A DNA stretch of 64,000 nt from Siniperca chuatsi (lineage: Eukaryota > Chordata > Actinopteri > Centrarchiformes > Sinipercidae), in contig NC_058042.1 of assembly GCF_020085105.1 (NCBI RefSeq), positions 10,804,501 to 10,868,500 of the forward strand, read 5' to 3'. The position numbers and the translations under genes are program-made. The number at the start of each line of letters is the position of its first letter. The first letter of the stretch is position 1. This document shows, one piece after another, positions 16,191 to 30,372 of the stretch. The notes below the pieces were generated by a model that worked only from the letters and a program-made list of their open reading frames with translations, was not told the DNA's origin and did no database searches.

Positions 16191-17789
16191 GTGTCTGCCC
16201 CACATAGATAGAATCACAGATAGACCATAGATATACTCTGTTTATCACAAAGATAAAGACAGTTGTCACAGTAAAACAGTAAATCTAGTCAAAAATATGT
16301 CTAATTTATTATCATACTGTTCTCATTAATTTTCATAGAATACCAGCAACATGCTTTTAATCCAACAGTGCAGCCTGCCAAAGCACGTTGTGACTCAGGC
16401 AAGTATCCTATTTGCTTGCGTTTGCTCCCATCCCGATCCAAGTTGAGTCACTGTGAGCATCCACCCATCCCAGAGAGAGCAACCACACACTGAGGAACGT
16501 GACAGTCTGTCAGCGACAGAGAGACCCCAGATATCAAGAATTCCTGTGAATCCAATCCATTTTTAAACCGTGTGAGTCTTCACAGGGATTGTCTCATTCT
16601 CAGAGCAAAATATATTCATCCTTGAGTCTGTATCAGTTGTGTGTGATTGAGAGACTGATTTCTCAGTCAAAGCACATCTTGAGATAATGTCTTGCCGTAC
16701 AGCAATTCAAGATGTGTGTGTGTACATGTGAACATTTTAGGGAGTAACAAGTGGTTCAGTGTGTGGACAATGTCAGGAGAAAGATGAGCATCTGCTACAC
16801 AGGCGACAATCTCTTTATTTCTTCTAGAGCTGCAGGGACAGTGCATGTTAGTCTCATTGAACCTATCAGTGTCAATCTGTGTGACTCAGACAACCCAAAA
16901 CATCATCAGCACAATGACTGTTATTCAGCTGCAGGTTCCCTGTTATGCTCCCACTTCAGATAGTAGAGAATATTATCTCTTTCTTTCTGTCTCTCTCAGT
17001 CCACCTCTCTGTATTTCTGATGATATCACAGCTCAGAGGTCAGAGGTTAAACTCTTCCAGCCAGGCAGTGGTGGTCTGACCACATGACACAAGCTTGAAC
17101 ATGGAGTCTATCAGCATACCAGTAAGATAATTTCTGACCATAATAAGCACGCAGCAGACCACAGTGGTCCCCCTATGCACTTTTGATGATGAAATGATCT
17201 CCATTTCTCTGGTCCAGACCCAATTATCTCCACTGTACCGCGGGGGATTTCTGTGAGTGTGTGTGTGTGTCTGTGGGAGGTCTGGGGGATGTTAATGATG
17301 GGGGTCAGGATTCACTTCCAGGAACAGGTCGGTTCAGACCGACTTCGGCTCTGATTGAAAAAATTGCAGTCCCCCCGTCCAGTCCGGTAACGCAGCAGGG
17401 GTGCCAATGCAGGGTTGTGCGGCAAAAAAGTTTAACCTGATTCAACCTTTGCTGCAACGCAACGTCAACCAGCAAGGCTCTACAGTGGCCCATCACACAC
17501 ATGCAAGCACACATTCTTGGTGGATTACTTTGTAACATGAATGGCGTATTTCTACTGTTAAACTCGCAAACGGTGCAACAAAAGAAAATAAACTTTCCAG
17601 AGCTGTAACATCTTATCTGTGAGTATTACAAACTGTTGTGCAGTGTTTTGGCATCTGAAAAGTCTTAAAACTCATGGATCTGTTTCTCCAACTGGACTTT
17701 CTGGATCATATTTCATTGTGTCACTGGTACCTTAAGCAACACGCCCCAACCAACCTGTGCTCTTTTAACAATCGGAAATGAGTCCATAG

Positions 17790-18160
17790 CCATGCTACCA
17801 TTCTGTGTAGCCCATGGCACAGCGTTGCTTGAGCTAAATGCTAACATCAGCATGCTAACATGCACATGACAATGCTAACATGCTGATGTTTAGCTGGTAA
17901 TGTTTACCATGTTCAACTTTTTGGTTTAGCTTGTTAGCATGCTAATGTTTTCTAATTAGCACTAAACAGCTGAGGCTGATGGAAATGTCATTACTTTTGC
18001 AGATATTTGGTCATAAACTAAAGTATTGGACCAAAATTCAGAGGATCACCAAAGTCATTACCATTTATTCATCCTGAGGGGTATATGAATGCCTGTACCA
18101 AATTTCATGGCAATCCATGTAATAGTTGATAAGATATTTTGACCTGGACATTTATGGAGC
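17790..18160. repeat. Dispersed repeat (family 2, 'gctaacatgctaa')
   Basis: Dense in 'gctaacatgctgatg' and 'ttagcatgctaatg' words, followed by a segment about 'ggtcataaactaaagtattg'. Related copies, some inverted, occur near 19280-19920, 36120-36500 and 51130-51260. Confidence 0.5.
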
Positions 18161-19053
18161 CATGGATGTGTGTGACACATACACGAACACACAGACAAAC
18201 ACGCAAAAGCAAAAGAATCAGTCTATGCTCTGTTGAAGGCTTCACACTGAAATGTGTCAGCAGTTTTGTCAGTCCATTAGTGGCAAATACATACTGTGAA
18301 ATACATATTTCAAAGAAATAATCAAGAAGTTCAGGTGATTATTTTTCTTATTTTTTTTACTTTTTCCTGAATTGGTGTTGGGGAAACCAACATTCTGTAG
18401 TTAACGCTCAGTCTAACCCAGAGCAAAGTCAGTACAGTACAATGGTAGAATGAGCCTAAATTCTCACATTTCAAATGTTTCAAGTGTCCAGTAGGCAGCT
18501 GGTAGTTGTTTTAGAAGTTTGCTGTTAACAGTCCTCCCAAAGATAATGTTATTTTGATGATGTGTTTCTGGTATGGGAAGAAGCAGAAGTGCTGTAGTGC
18601 TTCCAGAAGTTGTCCCTGGAAGAGTTGAGATGTTTGTCTCATGAATCAGAACATGATAATGGCCACTTCAGCAGTTATTAACACAATTAACTCAGCTGGT
18701 GTTTGGCAGGAGGGAAACTTCATGGAGCTTAATGTTATAATCTCACAGTTTAAAGGAGGTAGTGAGACCACATTTGAGACAAACATTAGGCTGCCTTTTG
18801 TATATGTGCATCTGCTGGGCTGCAGGGACACTACTTGTTGGTCCATTGAAACTATCTATATGACTCAGAGAACCCAAAACATCATTGGTACAATAACTGT
18901 TGTTTCCTGTTATGCTCTCATGTATTACGTGACCGGAATATAATTAGTTATTCAAAGGTTTTTATGCATCATCAGGGCAGTGCCAAAGTTAATATTTTTC
19001 TCATTGCTGCTGTAAAATATATATTTTTTATATTCTCAACAAATATTGGCTGG

Positions 19054-19296
19054 ATAGATCCTTTTCACGGCAGACATTTTGACTTGTCAAAGCAGAAAAA
19101 GCACATCGTAACATTAATGATGGCTGCATTCCATTTAGGTGAGCCAGTTCCAGGCCTCTGGTATTGTGCATGTTGGCTCATTGACATGGTTTACTGGGAC
19201 ACTTAAATAGAACAGAGCCAGTGTTAATGTTATTAATTACAGCTGTGCTCTTCCTGCATTGACAAGTCAAAATGTCTGTCGTGAAAAGGGTCTATC
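19054..19296. mobile_element. MITE with about 37-bp terminal inverted repeats
   Basis: The left arm (19054-19090, containing cagacattttgacttgtcaa) is matched in inverse by the right arm (19259-19296, containing ttgacaagtcaaaatgtctg) with few mismatches. It has no coding capacity. Confidence 0.65.
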
Positions 19297-19368
19297 ACCA
19301 TGACATTCAGTTCAGACATCCATGTTCGCCTCAGGATGAATTGTAATTATTTTGGTGATCCCCTAACC

Positions 19369-19632
19369 CAGTGGTTTAACAAAAAATGTTCATGCCCCCC
19401 CACCCCAGCAAAAGTGGATTTCATTTTTATCAATCATTAACAATTTGGCCGATTGAAGTAAACAAAAGATTCAGGTTAGCAAGATAGCCTTGCTAGCATC
19501 AGAGCATTTCTGTTTGTTTATGTCACCACATGAATCATGTTCATGCAACTTTAGGTCCGCTTAACATCCACGTCCCTCCTGCAGTGGCTCTATCCCCCCC
19601 AGGGGTCCCGCCTCCCACTTTGAGAACCACTG
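19369..19632. mobile_element. hAT-type MITE with 8-bp target duplication
   Basis: The 264-bp element begins CAGTGGTT and ends AACCACTG, and is flanked on both sides by CCCTAACC (19361-19368 and 19633-19640). An 8-bp duplication and CA...TG ends fit the hAT superfamily. It sits inside a family-2 repeat, which reads through on both sides, so it is a nested insertion. It has no ORF and must be moved in trans. Confidence 0.85.
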
Positions 19633-22274
19633 CCCTAACCTTTCATCTAGTGCAATGATCAGATAAAAAAAATGTCAACAAATTTCAAATCTTATATCTT
19701 AAATACCTGCGAAAGTAATGACATTCCCCTCAGCCACAGCTGTACTTTTTGTTTAGTGCTAACTAGCAAATGTTAGTAAGCTAACATGCTAAACTAAGAT
19801 GGTAAACATGGTTAACATTATACCTGCTTAACAGTAGCATGTTAGCATTGTCAATGTGAGCATGTTAGCATGCTGATGTTAGCGTTTTGCTCAAAGCATG
19901 CAGCTAGCAGGTCTATAGACTCTTAAATTATTTTAACACTGTTTCCCTCACCATCATGTGCAGGAGTTTGCCTGTTTTGTCTTTGTACAGGTGAAGTACC
20001 TCTGTTTGAAGAGAGGATTTAATTTGGAAAAGGGTGATGAAATTTAAATTTCAGCTCGAATGAGCTAAAACAGCAACATTTAACAGATACAAGAAAAAAA
20101 TCCACTGTATTTGCCAATATTTATATAGCTACTATAGCAATAAAGCTGCAGGATGCTTGCCTGAGGTAACAGGCTGAGCTACAAACAAACACAAGACTTG
20201 TCACTGTGCAGTCTGCTTCTGTGTCCAGACCAGACAAACATTTTTCTGTAGCCATCATTTGACCTCTCCCTCTACTCAGACACCCTTGCTCCCACAAAAC
20301 AACCGTTTCCATAGTAACCCCTTAACCAGGGCACAATCACTGACCAGTAGGAAGTGTGGAGCATTTCGGGTTAATGAGAGCTTCCATGTGGGAAGGAGTG
20401 TGTACACAGCAGGAGGGGGACTTCTGCGTCATCCCGACAAAGGAGTTTTCCATGTTTTTATGACAGTGGGAATATTGTTCCAGTGTTCCAGGCTATTTTC
20501 TTTTTTCCTGTCTGGGCTCTGTACAGCTTCCACCGTCTATTGTGTGTGATACCTTTATATTTTTATATTTATATTTCCACACACAAGTGTGTCTTCACAA
20601 GGTATATAATTTTGCCTCTTTAAAACAGTTTTTTTCTTTGATAGATTAGGAGAAATATACTTAACTGTGGAATAATTTTGGAAAAATTTGAGAGGACATC
20701 ATTTTGCTCAATTGACCTTTTTTACCCTAATTAATTTCCAGTTCTTTACACTTCTTGAGAAGTGTAACTGCAGTGAAAACAAGGGATGTTTTCCCACTGG
20801 CAAAAGAATTCACTTAGAAAAGCTGAATTTTAAAAAAGAGTTTTTGACTAAGATGGATGCACATTTTACAGTTTGCCTCTCAGTAGGATACAGATGTAAT
20901 CCAACATTTCCCCCAAGGATCTGTGCCTGAAATGTTTCTGATTGCAGTTCACGTAGGTTTTTCTACTGTAATTTATCAAGTTAAGGTTGAAGTGTTGTAA
21001 TATTGAACACATAGAGTCTGGATCAGGGGTTGCGGCAGGAAATGGCCTGCATCCAGTTTGGCTCAACTTCAGGTCAGTGAGTAATTATGTTATACTACAT
21101 GCTGATCTTGGACCTGAGCTGCAGTCCACAAACGCACACAGATACACACACACATGCATACAGCCTGGCTTTGCTGTAGTTGTGAGGACATAGTATATTA
21201 AAACTTATTCCTTGTGGAATTATGTAACTGTTACCTTCCTTACCCTTAGCTTACTTCCACTAAATATCGCACTAGAGCACCAGCATCTCAGACCAAAACA
21301 AATGGGTGCTATGGCCCACCAGACTCCATCGAAAAAACAATAATTTTACCTTGCAGCTTATTGTTAAACACACTTCATTCAAAGTGGACAGAAACAAAAT
21401 AAAACTCACCAAAACCATCTTTGTTAGTCTTTCCACTGTTCCAACAATCACCAACTCTGGTTTGGTAAAAATAAATCCTTAATTCATCCCGTTAGATGAG
21501 AAAAGAAGAGGGAGTATGACATCATTCTCTGCTCTGGGCACCATTACTCCATTATATCTTTACATATCTGTTTGCTGCTATATTAATGTTCAGAATCTCA
21601 TATACAGAACCTTTAAAACAGCAAAAATGGATGTATTGGCCATTCGAGGGAGAAGCAGAACAAGCTGTAAACTCAACATTATTTTGACATTAGTTGATAT
21701 TACAAATGTGTTAGCTAACAGCTACACATTCAGCAGACATTGAGACACAATAGCATTCATTTGGAGTTGTGCTTCTGGCCATCTGAAGAATGTTAAGGCA
21801 TCGGTATGCTCAACTGAAGTTTGACGGTCAAGTAGTGACTTCACCCCAAAACTTTCAGACATCGGATTGGGGGGGACTACATACGACAATTTCTGTAGCT
21901 TTCTAAAATCAAAGATTCAATTGAACTTCTCTTTCAAGCTCTCTTTTTTTTCCTTTTTTCTTTCTTTACACAACTACGGCTAATAACAACATTGATGAGA
22001 GTGAACTAAAACAGTAAAGCTGCGGGCCGTAAATTCAAAACAATGAGCTTAAAGAGACTTAAATGCTCCGTAGAGCTGAGGGGAAATGCAGAGTCGGGTG
22101 ATAGTTCTCTGTGGGTTCGTGACTACAAGTGACATTTGATCCAACCGTAACAACAGGGATTAGTGCAGCTTTAATCAACCTTAACCAATTTTAAACTAAA
22201 CCCTAAATTAAAATTTTAATGCTTTGAGGAATGACCAAAATGTACTCACAACTTGAAACTTCTCCAGCTGCCTG

Positions 22275-22275
<1 letters not shown>

Positions 22276-22324
<49 letters not shown>
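22276..22324. repeat. CA microsatellite
   Basis: Uninterrupted (CA)n of about 24 units. Confidence 0.95.
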
Positions 22325-22326
<2 letters not shown>

Positions 22327-22840
22327 TTGGCAGGTTATCAACATTATTTCCATCTTTCTTTATTTTCACTCCATTCCTAGCTGTTCACATCTATCAAGAC
22401 TCCACTCATTTGCAGCAGGTAATTAAGGGGCTGGAATGGAGGTATTGTACTGAATCCTATTCAAACACAGACACCCACCCATACACACAGACACGCACAC
22501 GCACTGACATCGAATGTGGTGTTTGTGTTCAGGCAGGGCAGCAATGTAATCAGTCATGCTGCTGCAGCCATGATCCTCATGATCTGCTTGCAGCTGGATC
22601 ATACTGAAATCTCTAGAGGCTCCTCCATGTGTAAAAAAAAAAAATCTTTCCACCTTGTGCTGTCAGACTAGACCTGAAACTACAGCTCACTGGGAACTGT
22701 TCCTTTATAATATCAGGAGACATCCTCTGGCTCAGTTATTAAAATATACAGAACAAGTGCAGAGGGATCTGAGAGAATGAACTCTAGTTGATTACCAAGT
22801 GATGACACAGAGACTGGCCGCCATGCAATTTAGTGTAGTA

Positions 22841-22842
<2 letters not shown>

Positions 22843-22898
<56 letters not shown>
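22843..22898. repeat. GT microsatellite
   Basis: Uninterrupted (GT)n of about 28 units, roughly 520 bp after the CA tract and on the opposite strand sense. Confidence 0.95.
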
Positions 22899-22901
<3 letters not shown>

Positions 22902-25594
22902 CTCTACTTGTGAAGCTCATTGTCACTATTTGACTGTTTTCCATTAAGTCTTGTTATGTCAAAGTATTCAAAAGGAAGCTTTTTTAATGACTGTCTGAGT
23001 TGTTTGCTCTCTTCATTTTGTCTTTATTTGTTCAGTGAAGAGACTGGCCATGTTAGCTTGGCCCTGGGTCTGGAGGTGTGGGGAGGCGGTTGCTCTCTAC
23101 CCTGATAACTCCAATGTTGTGTAATTTACATGCTGTGTGTTCTTAGCTGGCTGGCTAACGTTAGCCACTGGTAAGCCTACAGGAATATCCTGTGTGTCGT
23201 TCATAGTTGGAGGGTGTGTGAACTCTGCAAAATCCACCTGCTCCTTTCAGCAAATAAAAATGTAAAACAACATGCTACCCAGGCAGCTCAGACTCGTTTA
23301 AGAAGCTTTAGAGCTAATTTATCTTCTGCTTAATATGGAAGTCATGACGCTAAGTGTAAGTTGCAGCTCTTTGTCTGAGCAGTTTAAGCACTGTGAAGCA
23401 ACTGTCAGCTTGAAAAATTGTTTCTAATGACACATTGTACTGTGTTGTACAATTTAACGGCACTGTACCACAAACCATAACAAGCGTGCACACATGTTGT
23501 CCATACTGACATCCCTGTGTCGCTGCCAAGACAGGCTCCCTGTAGCAGCTATGTCTTTATGCTTCAAACTGAAGACATGTGTGTTGTATTAAGGTGTACA
23601 GGAACCTTAGATGATACACTGAGGGCGGGCAAACATTAGGGTTAGATGAAAGTAAGATGGGATAAATATGTAGAGAAGTGGTGGAGGAGGAAAGGAAGTC
23701 ATCTAGAAGGGAATTAATCAAAGTCAGATTAAAACAAGTAAAGAGAAAGAGAAAGAGCAGAGAGAAAGGAAAGGCTTATGGCTGTCAGTGAAAAAGCTAA
23801 ATGTGGATAAAAGAGGAAGAGATGTAGATTAGGAGGGGAAGTGAGGAAGTCAAGACTGTATGACGTTTTGTCCAAGTCCAAATCACAACTACTGCTGCCC
23901 TTAGGCAACACTACAAATCATTTCTCTGTGTGTATATGCGTGTATAAGTGCTGAGGTTATTCATGTGTGAACCAGTAGGATGTACTTTATGATCGGAAGA
24001 GGAACAGGAAAGGAGGAGACTTCAAGAGAACAGTAGAAGTATATTTTCTTCAGGAAATTACATTTTTTGACATGCATAGTGTGTGACATGAGATGCCCTC
24101 TGGTTGTGTGTGTACTGTGTGTGCATGTGAGTGTGTGTGGGTGTGTGCACTCATGTGTTCATATGTAAGACAAGCTGTTAAGGGGTTGAGGGAGCAGGCG
24201 TGGTTGTTTCTGGGCTCTGGCCTGCACTGGTTTCATCACAGGAAACAGCTTTTGGTTCTCAGACATGCTGAAAATGATTCTAATCAATAACAGATCTCGC
24301 TTTTGAAGATAAATACAATCACACACATTCAGGTGAAGATTTTTATACCACATTTGAATGATAATCTAGGAATTTCTGTTCTAGCAGCTGCAGTGTTTTG
24401 CAGCACACGGACAGTTTACAGTGATAACGGTGGCAAATTTACCACTCAAATGTTTTAGTAATACTTGATACGATGGGTCTTTGATTACAGAGTTAGACAA
24501 AAGCATGCTTCTCATTTCTAGTGGGTGACTGTTGATTTTTCTGGCTGAAATGAAAACTGTCTGTGGCAGATTTCATCAGTTGTTGCTAGCTAGCTAATTA
24601 AGCTAACATTAGCTCCATGAATTGGTTGAAAACACGGTCTCCAGCTGACTTTTTAATGTGTCTAGTTGACTCATTTTAAAAGGAGAATCTTGTGAAAGGG
24701 TTCTTATATATGCACTTGATGGCTACATGCATACGAGGCTAAAATGTCCCAGGCAAAAACGCATCCTCACCAACTGATGATCCATGTAGAATAAATGGAA
24801 AAAAAGAAACAGCATTGTTTTAGTATTGCAGTGTATGGCTTAGTCCCAGGAAAAGTTTAAGATTAGACGTTTATTTTTTTCTAACATAACCTTGTTTGAC
24901 TGCAAAGCTTACATATGTGTATTTTCAAACTGTATGTAATGCAATTTCGGACAACGTTGGCTGGGGTTGCTGGAGTTTAAACTTCCCTAACTCCAGTATA
25001 GAGCAGCTGCTAACATTACCCTAAACTCTGACAGCACCAGGACTCGCTTCCGCACAGTGAGAAGATATAACACAGTGGATGTGCTAGTTGTGGACAGGGC
25101 TTTTTTTAACATAACCTGTAACCCCACAAACTAGTGTAGGTAGTTAATGATGCTCCTTGGCCTTAGAAGTAATGCTTGGTTACTGCTGTAGGTAACTTAG
25201 TCGGCTAACGATTGCAGCTTATGTTATATAACACACTGTTTAATCAATTTCTTACACTGTTGCTCTTGTGTTTTTGGTTTTGGAAAGGCCAAAAAAAAAA
25301 AAGGCGCCCCTGCAAAGTCTTTAAATGCTGAGTATTGCTCTCGAGTCCCATTCACATTGCTACAACATAGCATAGAGAAATCCATAGCTTTACATAACTG
25401 CGTTCACCAGCTGGTCGCTAATTTTGCTGTTTGGTGCTGGGCAGATACCATACAGTGGGTTCATCAGGGCTTTTTTGCTGAAAACAGCTTCTTGCTGCAG
25501 CTGGAATCAAGGTTGATGAGAGCAGTCAGAGCGAACCAAAACAGTAAAGCTGTGGCCCGTAAAATAAAAGCAATGAGCTGAAAGATGTTAAAAT

Positions 25595-26407
25595 TAAGGG
25601 TGCCTCGATCAGGATTTTTGGGGCCGATCACCAATTGCTAGAAGCAGTATCGGCCGATACCAATCACTGATCTCTGTGTCTATTTGAAACCTCCTATTTA
25701 TTGTGTAGCATTATTTAATTATTTAACTATTCTTAACATTGCATATTAAGTGTTACAATTAAGAGATGTAAAAGTATCATGTATTGACAACTGTTTATTT
25801 ATTGGCAGGCAACATGTGCAACATATTCCATTGTCTCTCTTAGAGATACAACTTAAACCTTATAGCCTGTGCTTGGTTATTGGGAGCAGCTTAAATCTTA
25901 ACAAATATACAGTGTTTCCCACATAATGACGTGTAACTGTGGCGGGGAGAGGAGGGGGTTTATTTCTACTATTTCCAGTAGGTGATTTTTTATTTAGTTC
26001 TACTTAACACAATTCGCATTTTGGATTTTTTCACCCACAATTCCGTTTTTACAACAGCAGATGAGCCGCGTGTGGAGGAGACTTATTGTTATTTATTGAG
26101 GTAGCCTATCAAAACGACCAAAACCAACATGGTACCGAATGACATTGGCACCAACAGGTGTGTTCACTGTTGCTTTACCTGGTCATGCTTGTAAAATATC
26201 CACATGCCCACATCTTTTAACATTTAATGTCTCACTCTCTCTCTGTTTCTCTGCAAAATGCTAAAATCGGTCGCCGGCCGTTAATATACTTGGGTGGCAT
26301 CATCTGATTGGCTCTTCTGATCAGCCTTTACAGAGACCACTGATCAAACTATTTAGAATCAATATCGGCCGATCACGATCGGTGGCCTATCAATCGGAGC
26401 ACCCTTA
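25595..26407. mobile_element. Non-autonomous hAT element with 8-bp target duplication
   Basis: The 813-bp element has ends TAAGGGTGC...GCACCCTTA and is flanked by GTTAAAAT at 25587-25594 and 26408-26415. Internal 'atcggccgat' words lie near both ends. No transposase ORF is visible. The flanks join into a repeat that also occurs uninterrupted at about 22010-22180, confirming insertion into a pre-existing repeat. Confidence 0.85.
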
Positions 26408-27994
26408 GTTAAAATGTATAGTTGAGGGAACTGCAGAGTAATTCTCTGTGGGTCTGTTACTATGAGAGGCACCTTTCACATTATGTATAGTCATTTGATC
26501 CATTGTTAACATAAAAATATTGACTAGTGCAGCTTTAAAGTAATTTAATTTTCTCACATTTTTTTGCTCCATCTTGACTCAGAGCATGACAGCAGTCAGG
26601 GTAATAGCATCTGAACTACATGAATATACAAGGGATTTTTTTGTTCATTTCATTTGAATTCATACTCCACACATAACAGGTTTTCTTACAGTGGACATAC
26701 ACACAGTGTTGTTCCCCATTAGTTTCTCTCATAGTGTAAACAACTGATCATGTGTTGGTTATCATTCAATGACACAGCACACCCGCTCTCACGATGTATT
26801 TGGTTTGTGGGGTCTGTACTCTGGTCATTGTGGGATGGCGTGTGGGCAGGCTGGGAACATCTGGATTTGAAATGAAGCTTGGACTCTAACTGTCAAAAAG
26901 CCAGCCACAATCTGCCTGCCAGCAAAGGCTAGGATGGATATCCATTAGATCTACTAACCCTGGGAATGTGGAAACACGGAAACACACACACACAAATGAC
27001 AGGCTGAGGAAGAGTGAAAGAGACAGAGGCAAATAGAGGGTGTTCACTGTTTCACAAGTTTATTTAATTTCACACATTTCACAGATTTTCTCCAGAGGAA
27101 TTAAGTTAACATTTTAACCAAATATATGAGGACACTTTTGCTCAGCCTCACATAACCCCTCCATTGGTCATCATGTGCATGACAAACAGCATGAAGTCTG
27201 TTGCCGTTGGTCCCCTGCTGTCTGATTGTCACAGGGGAGCATAAATGCCCCAATAAGTGCCCTCCACCACACTAATAACCTCACAATGAGCTCCAGTGAC
27301 TCATCTTCACATCACCTCAGTGAGCCTAATCAAAGACAACGATGAGTACATACACAACTAATGTTGTGTTGTAATAATAAGTCCTAAATCCTCAGTATTT
27401 AATTCAACATTCAAGTCCAAGAAACCACCCAGAGAAGTAATCCGTGCTAGAAATAGGATTAGTAAAAGAGCATAAAGAGCTTTTGTTACAATTCCACTAA
27501 TAGTTGTGGGCTTGTTCGGGATTTACGAGGAGACTTGAACTGAAAAATGAAACACGTCAGCATGCTAACATGTTCACTCCCTCAGTTCTTCGAGGGTTTA
27601 TCTCTTGCAAGTCCACTTGAGTACTGGAACAACGCTTAAAGGGAAGTCAACAAAGGCTTATTAAATCCTTAATATAACTCACCACAAGACTTGGGTGGGT
27701 CACATTCAATTGCTTGAGGCAGAGGAGCACAGAGACTATATATGTGACAGTGGTATCAATTGTTGAGGAATGTCGAACTTCCTGAATGTGGTTCAAATCT
27801 GCAGTTTGGCACAACTGTATCTCTGACTCTTGCATGGATTTCGGCATGCATATCTCATCAGGTAATTTTTTACAAGCTTACAAAAATATGGTCACCTGCA
27901 CTCCCGAAGGGAAAGTACTGTTTTCAAAATATGAAAATATTACTGGAGCAAAACAACAGAGCACCTGTGACAGTTGAATCTGCAGTTACAGATA

Positions 27995-28201
27995 CAGAAT
28001 TATATCTCACATACACTGTATCTCATGTGATCCAGAAGAGGATTGTACAGCAATTAGTTTAATGGGAGAGCTGAGTCTGTTTACAAAAAGTGTTTATGAG
28101 TTCAGTTTGTGTGCAAGTGTGGGTTTGTAGACATGTTTCAGGGTGGATCCTCTTCTGGATCACATGAGATACAGTACATGTGAGAAGAGAGTATAATTCT
28201 G
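27995..28201. repeat. Long imperfect inverted repeat
   Basis: The left arm 27995-28043 and right arm 28146-28201 are about 50-bp reverse complements, sharing for instance tctcatgtgatccagaagag, with a few indels and a loop of about 100 bp. It could be a MITE or a transcribed hairpin. Confidence 0.7.
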
Positions 28202-29574
28202 TAAAACCACACAGTATATACACAACAACACACACACACCTCTTTGTCCATGCACACAATCTATCTGTCAGTTAGTGAATTCATCAGCCAGAGTGTGTGA
28301 GGCAGTTATTTGTGCGTCTGTTTCAGGACAAAGACATTCAAAATGCCTCCATGAGCTCATTAAGGGAGTTCTGGCTTCACAGAAAACTGGGACCACAGCC
28401 AGAAGAATATTATCATGATCCTGCAACACATTTATCATCTATAGAAACCACCCATTGCATGAACCCATCCTCCCATATCAAGGCACATACCTTCTTTCAT
28501 TCTCATCTTGTTTTTTTTTTCTTTTTGCTCCAATTTGTTTTCAACCTATAATGATTGATGAAGATTTGTGTTTTTGTGTTTTCCTCCTTCAAGCCTCAGT
28601 CCTTACAAACTTGGGACCCTGTTGGGGCCCTCCTGCTTTTCATTTATCTCTACATAATGCACTTCTCTGTATGTCTTGTAGCATAGATAACTTCCTTCGT
28701 CACTTGTCATAGTCAGATATAGGACAGCTACCCTTCAAAGTATGTAATGTCCTAGGACAAGGACAGACAGCACAGATAGGCTCTTTACTCACTTTGCCAG
28801 TGTGTTGCACTGAGGAAAACCATGAATTTTAAAAGTGAAAGCTTTTCAGAATCTGATTTTTTTTTAATGTTAATGGCAATATTTTTTTTTTACTAAAAAA
28901 TGTTTTATTGTTTATCTAGACTGCATTTAATAAAGATGATTCTTATTTGTTCTGAACTGAGTGTAAACCTTAGTGCATAAGTGCATTAACTTATACCTGC
29001 ATGCTAACTACTGTAGCTACTTAGTCATTAGCTTCTCCCAACTTGTCTCCAATAAACACAGTCTCACATTAATACACTGGGCCTGTTTACTGAACTAATT
29101 CAGAACCACAGAGTACAGATTTGTTTGTCTGTTTATTTATCTGCACAATACAAAAAAAATAGAATGTGAAAAGTCAGAGCAACATTTGTTAAAACACAAA
29201 TAATCATACAGTAAAAGGTGTGCAGGTAAAACCACAAAAGAGGCTCCCCTCGAGGTTTGAGATTGAAGGCTAAATGTTTTGAAGAAAAATTACTTGGACA
29301 GACTTTGGTGGGACCTTAGTTCGAAACCAACTGTTGACGAGTAAACCAGACTTTCGTTTATAGGTGCAAGATCTACTTATCTTTTGAATGAAAATTTTAA
29401 TGAATGTAAAGAAACTAAGATATTGTAATGTTAGTAATTAAAATAGATATGAGTAGTGGAGACAGAAATGGTAAATTAATGCTATTCTGCACCTACTCCA
29501 TGCCACCTGTGTATAAGTCAGTGCCCCAGTTGGGCCACCTGTTGAAAATGTCTGGACATGCTACTGGCTGTATG

Positions 29575-29890
29575 CTGGGGTGTTGTTAAATAACAGACAG
29601 GGCATTGCTAGTTAATTGCTGAGTGGTTGTTAGGGTGCTGTTGAGTTTTTTGTAATTTCTTAAGTGTTTGTTAAGTTGCTCACTATCTCACTAAGCTCAC
29701 TAGATTGCTGCTAGGTGGTTGCTATGGTGTTTGGTGTGATTGCTAGGTTATTAATAAGTGGCTGGCAGGATGTGGTGACTGATAGGGTGTTCCAGGAGGT
29801 TTCTGCGGTGCTTCAAGATGGTTAATAGGGTGTTTCTGCCAGTTGCTAAGGTGTTACTAGGTGATTGCTAGGGTATTCTGGGCAGTTGCA
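29575..29890. repeat. Degenerate minisatellite
   Basis: Tandem degenerate units around 'ttgctaggtggttgctatgg', a type common in teleost genomes. Confidence 0.65.
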
Positions 29891-29900
29891 AGGGCAGTAT

Positions 29901-30372
29901 TAGGGGCCATTCAGATGTCATGTCTTTTGCACACACAAATTAATTATTTTCAATGGAGACGCGTGACAACGGCACTCAAAACCGAAAGCGACACCGTGGC
30001 GAAGTGCATTCGTTGCAACACGCCTGTTTTTTAGGCCACATTCTCCCGCACTGAAATGGAAAAATCTCAACTTTTTCTAATGCTTCTTGCACACCACAGG
30101 TCCTGTGACAAGAATTAACCAATCGGCTTCACATGACTTTCTTCACCCTCCGTCCAAGGACGTCACAACATCCAGTTGAAAGGTCAGCCAAAATGAAGTA
30201 ACTGAAGATGGAAGAGTGACTGATATAACTCATTCAGACTGACTGTGATTTGGATTGGTTGCTTAGTAAGTGACCGTAGTGCAACCTCCCAAGCACCTTG
30301 GACAAAAGGATGAAAGCGGTGCAGCTGGCGTTTTCCACGTGATTTTATACGCAACATCTGAACGGCCCCTTA
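29901..30372. mobile_element. MITE with TIR 'aggggcc(a/g)ttcagatg'
   Basis: Left end taggggccattcagatg and right end catctgaacggcccctta are inverted copies about 470 bp apart. It lies within the minisatellite, whose 'taggtggtttctg' unit resumes at its right. No target duplication is evident. Confidence 0.6.

Noticed and set aside
28297..28712. Overlapping ORFs of 84 and 85 residues
   Set aside because: No family motif, no splice partners, and poly-T-encoded Phe runs; considered chance.
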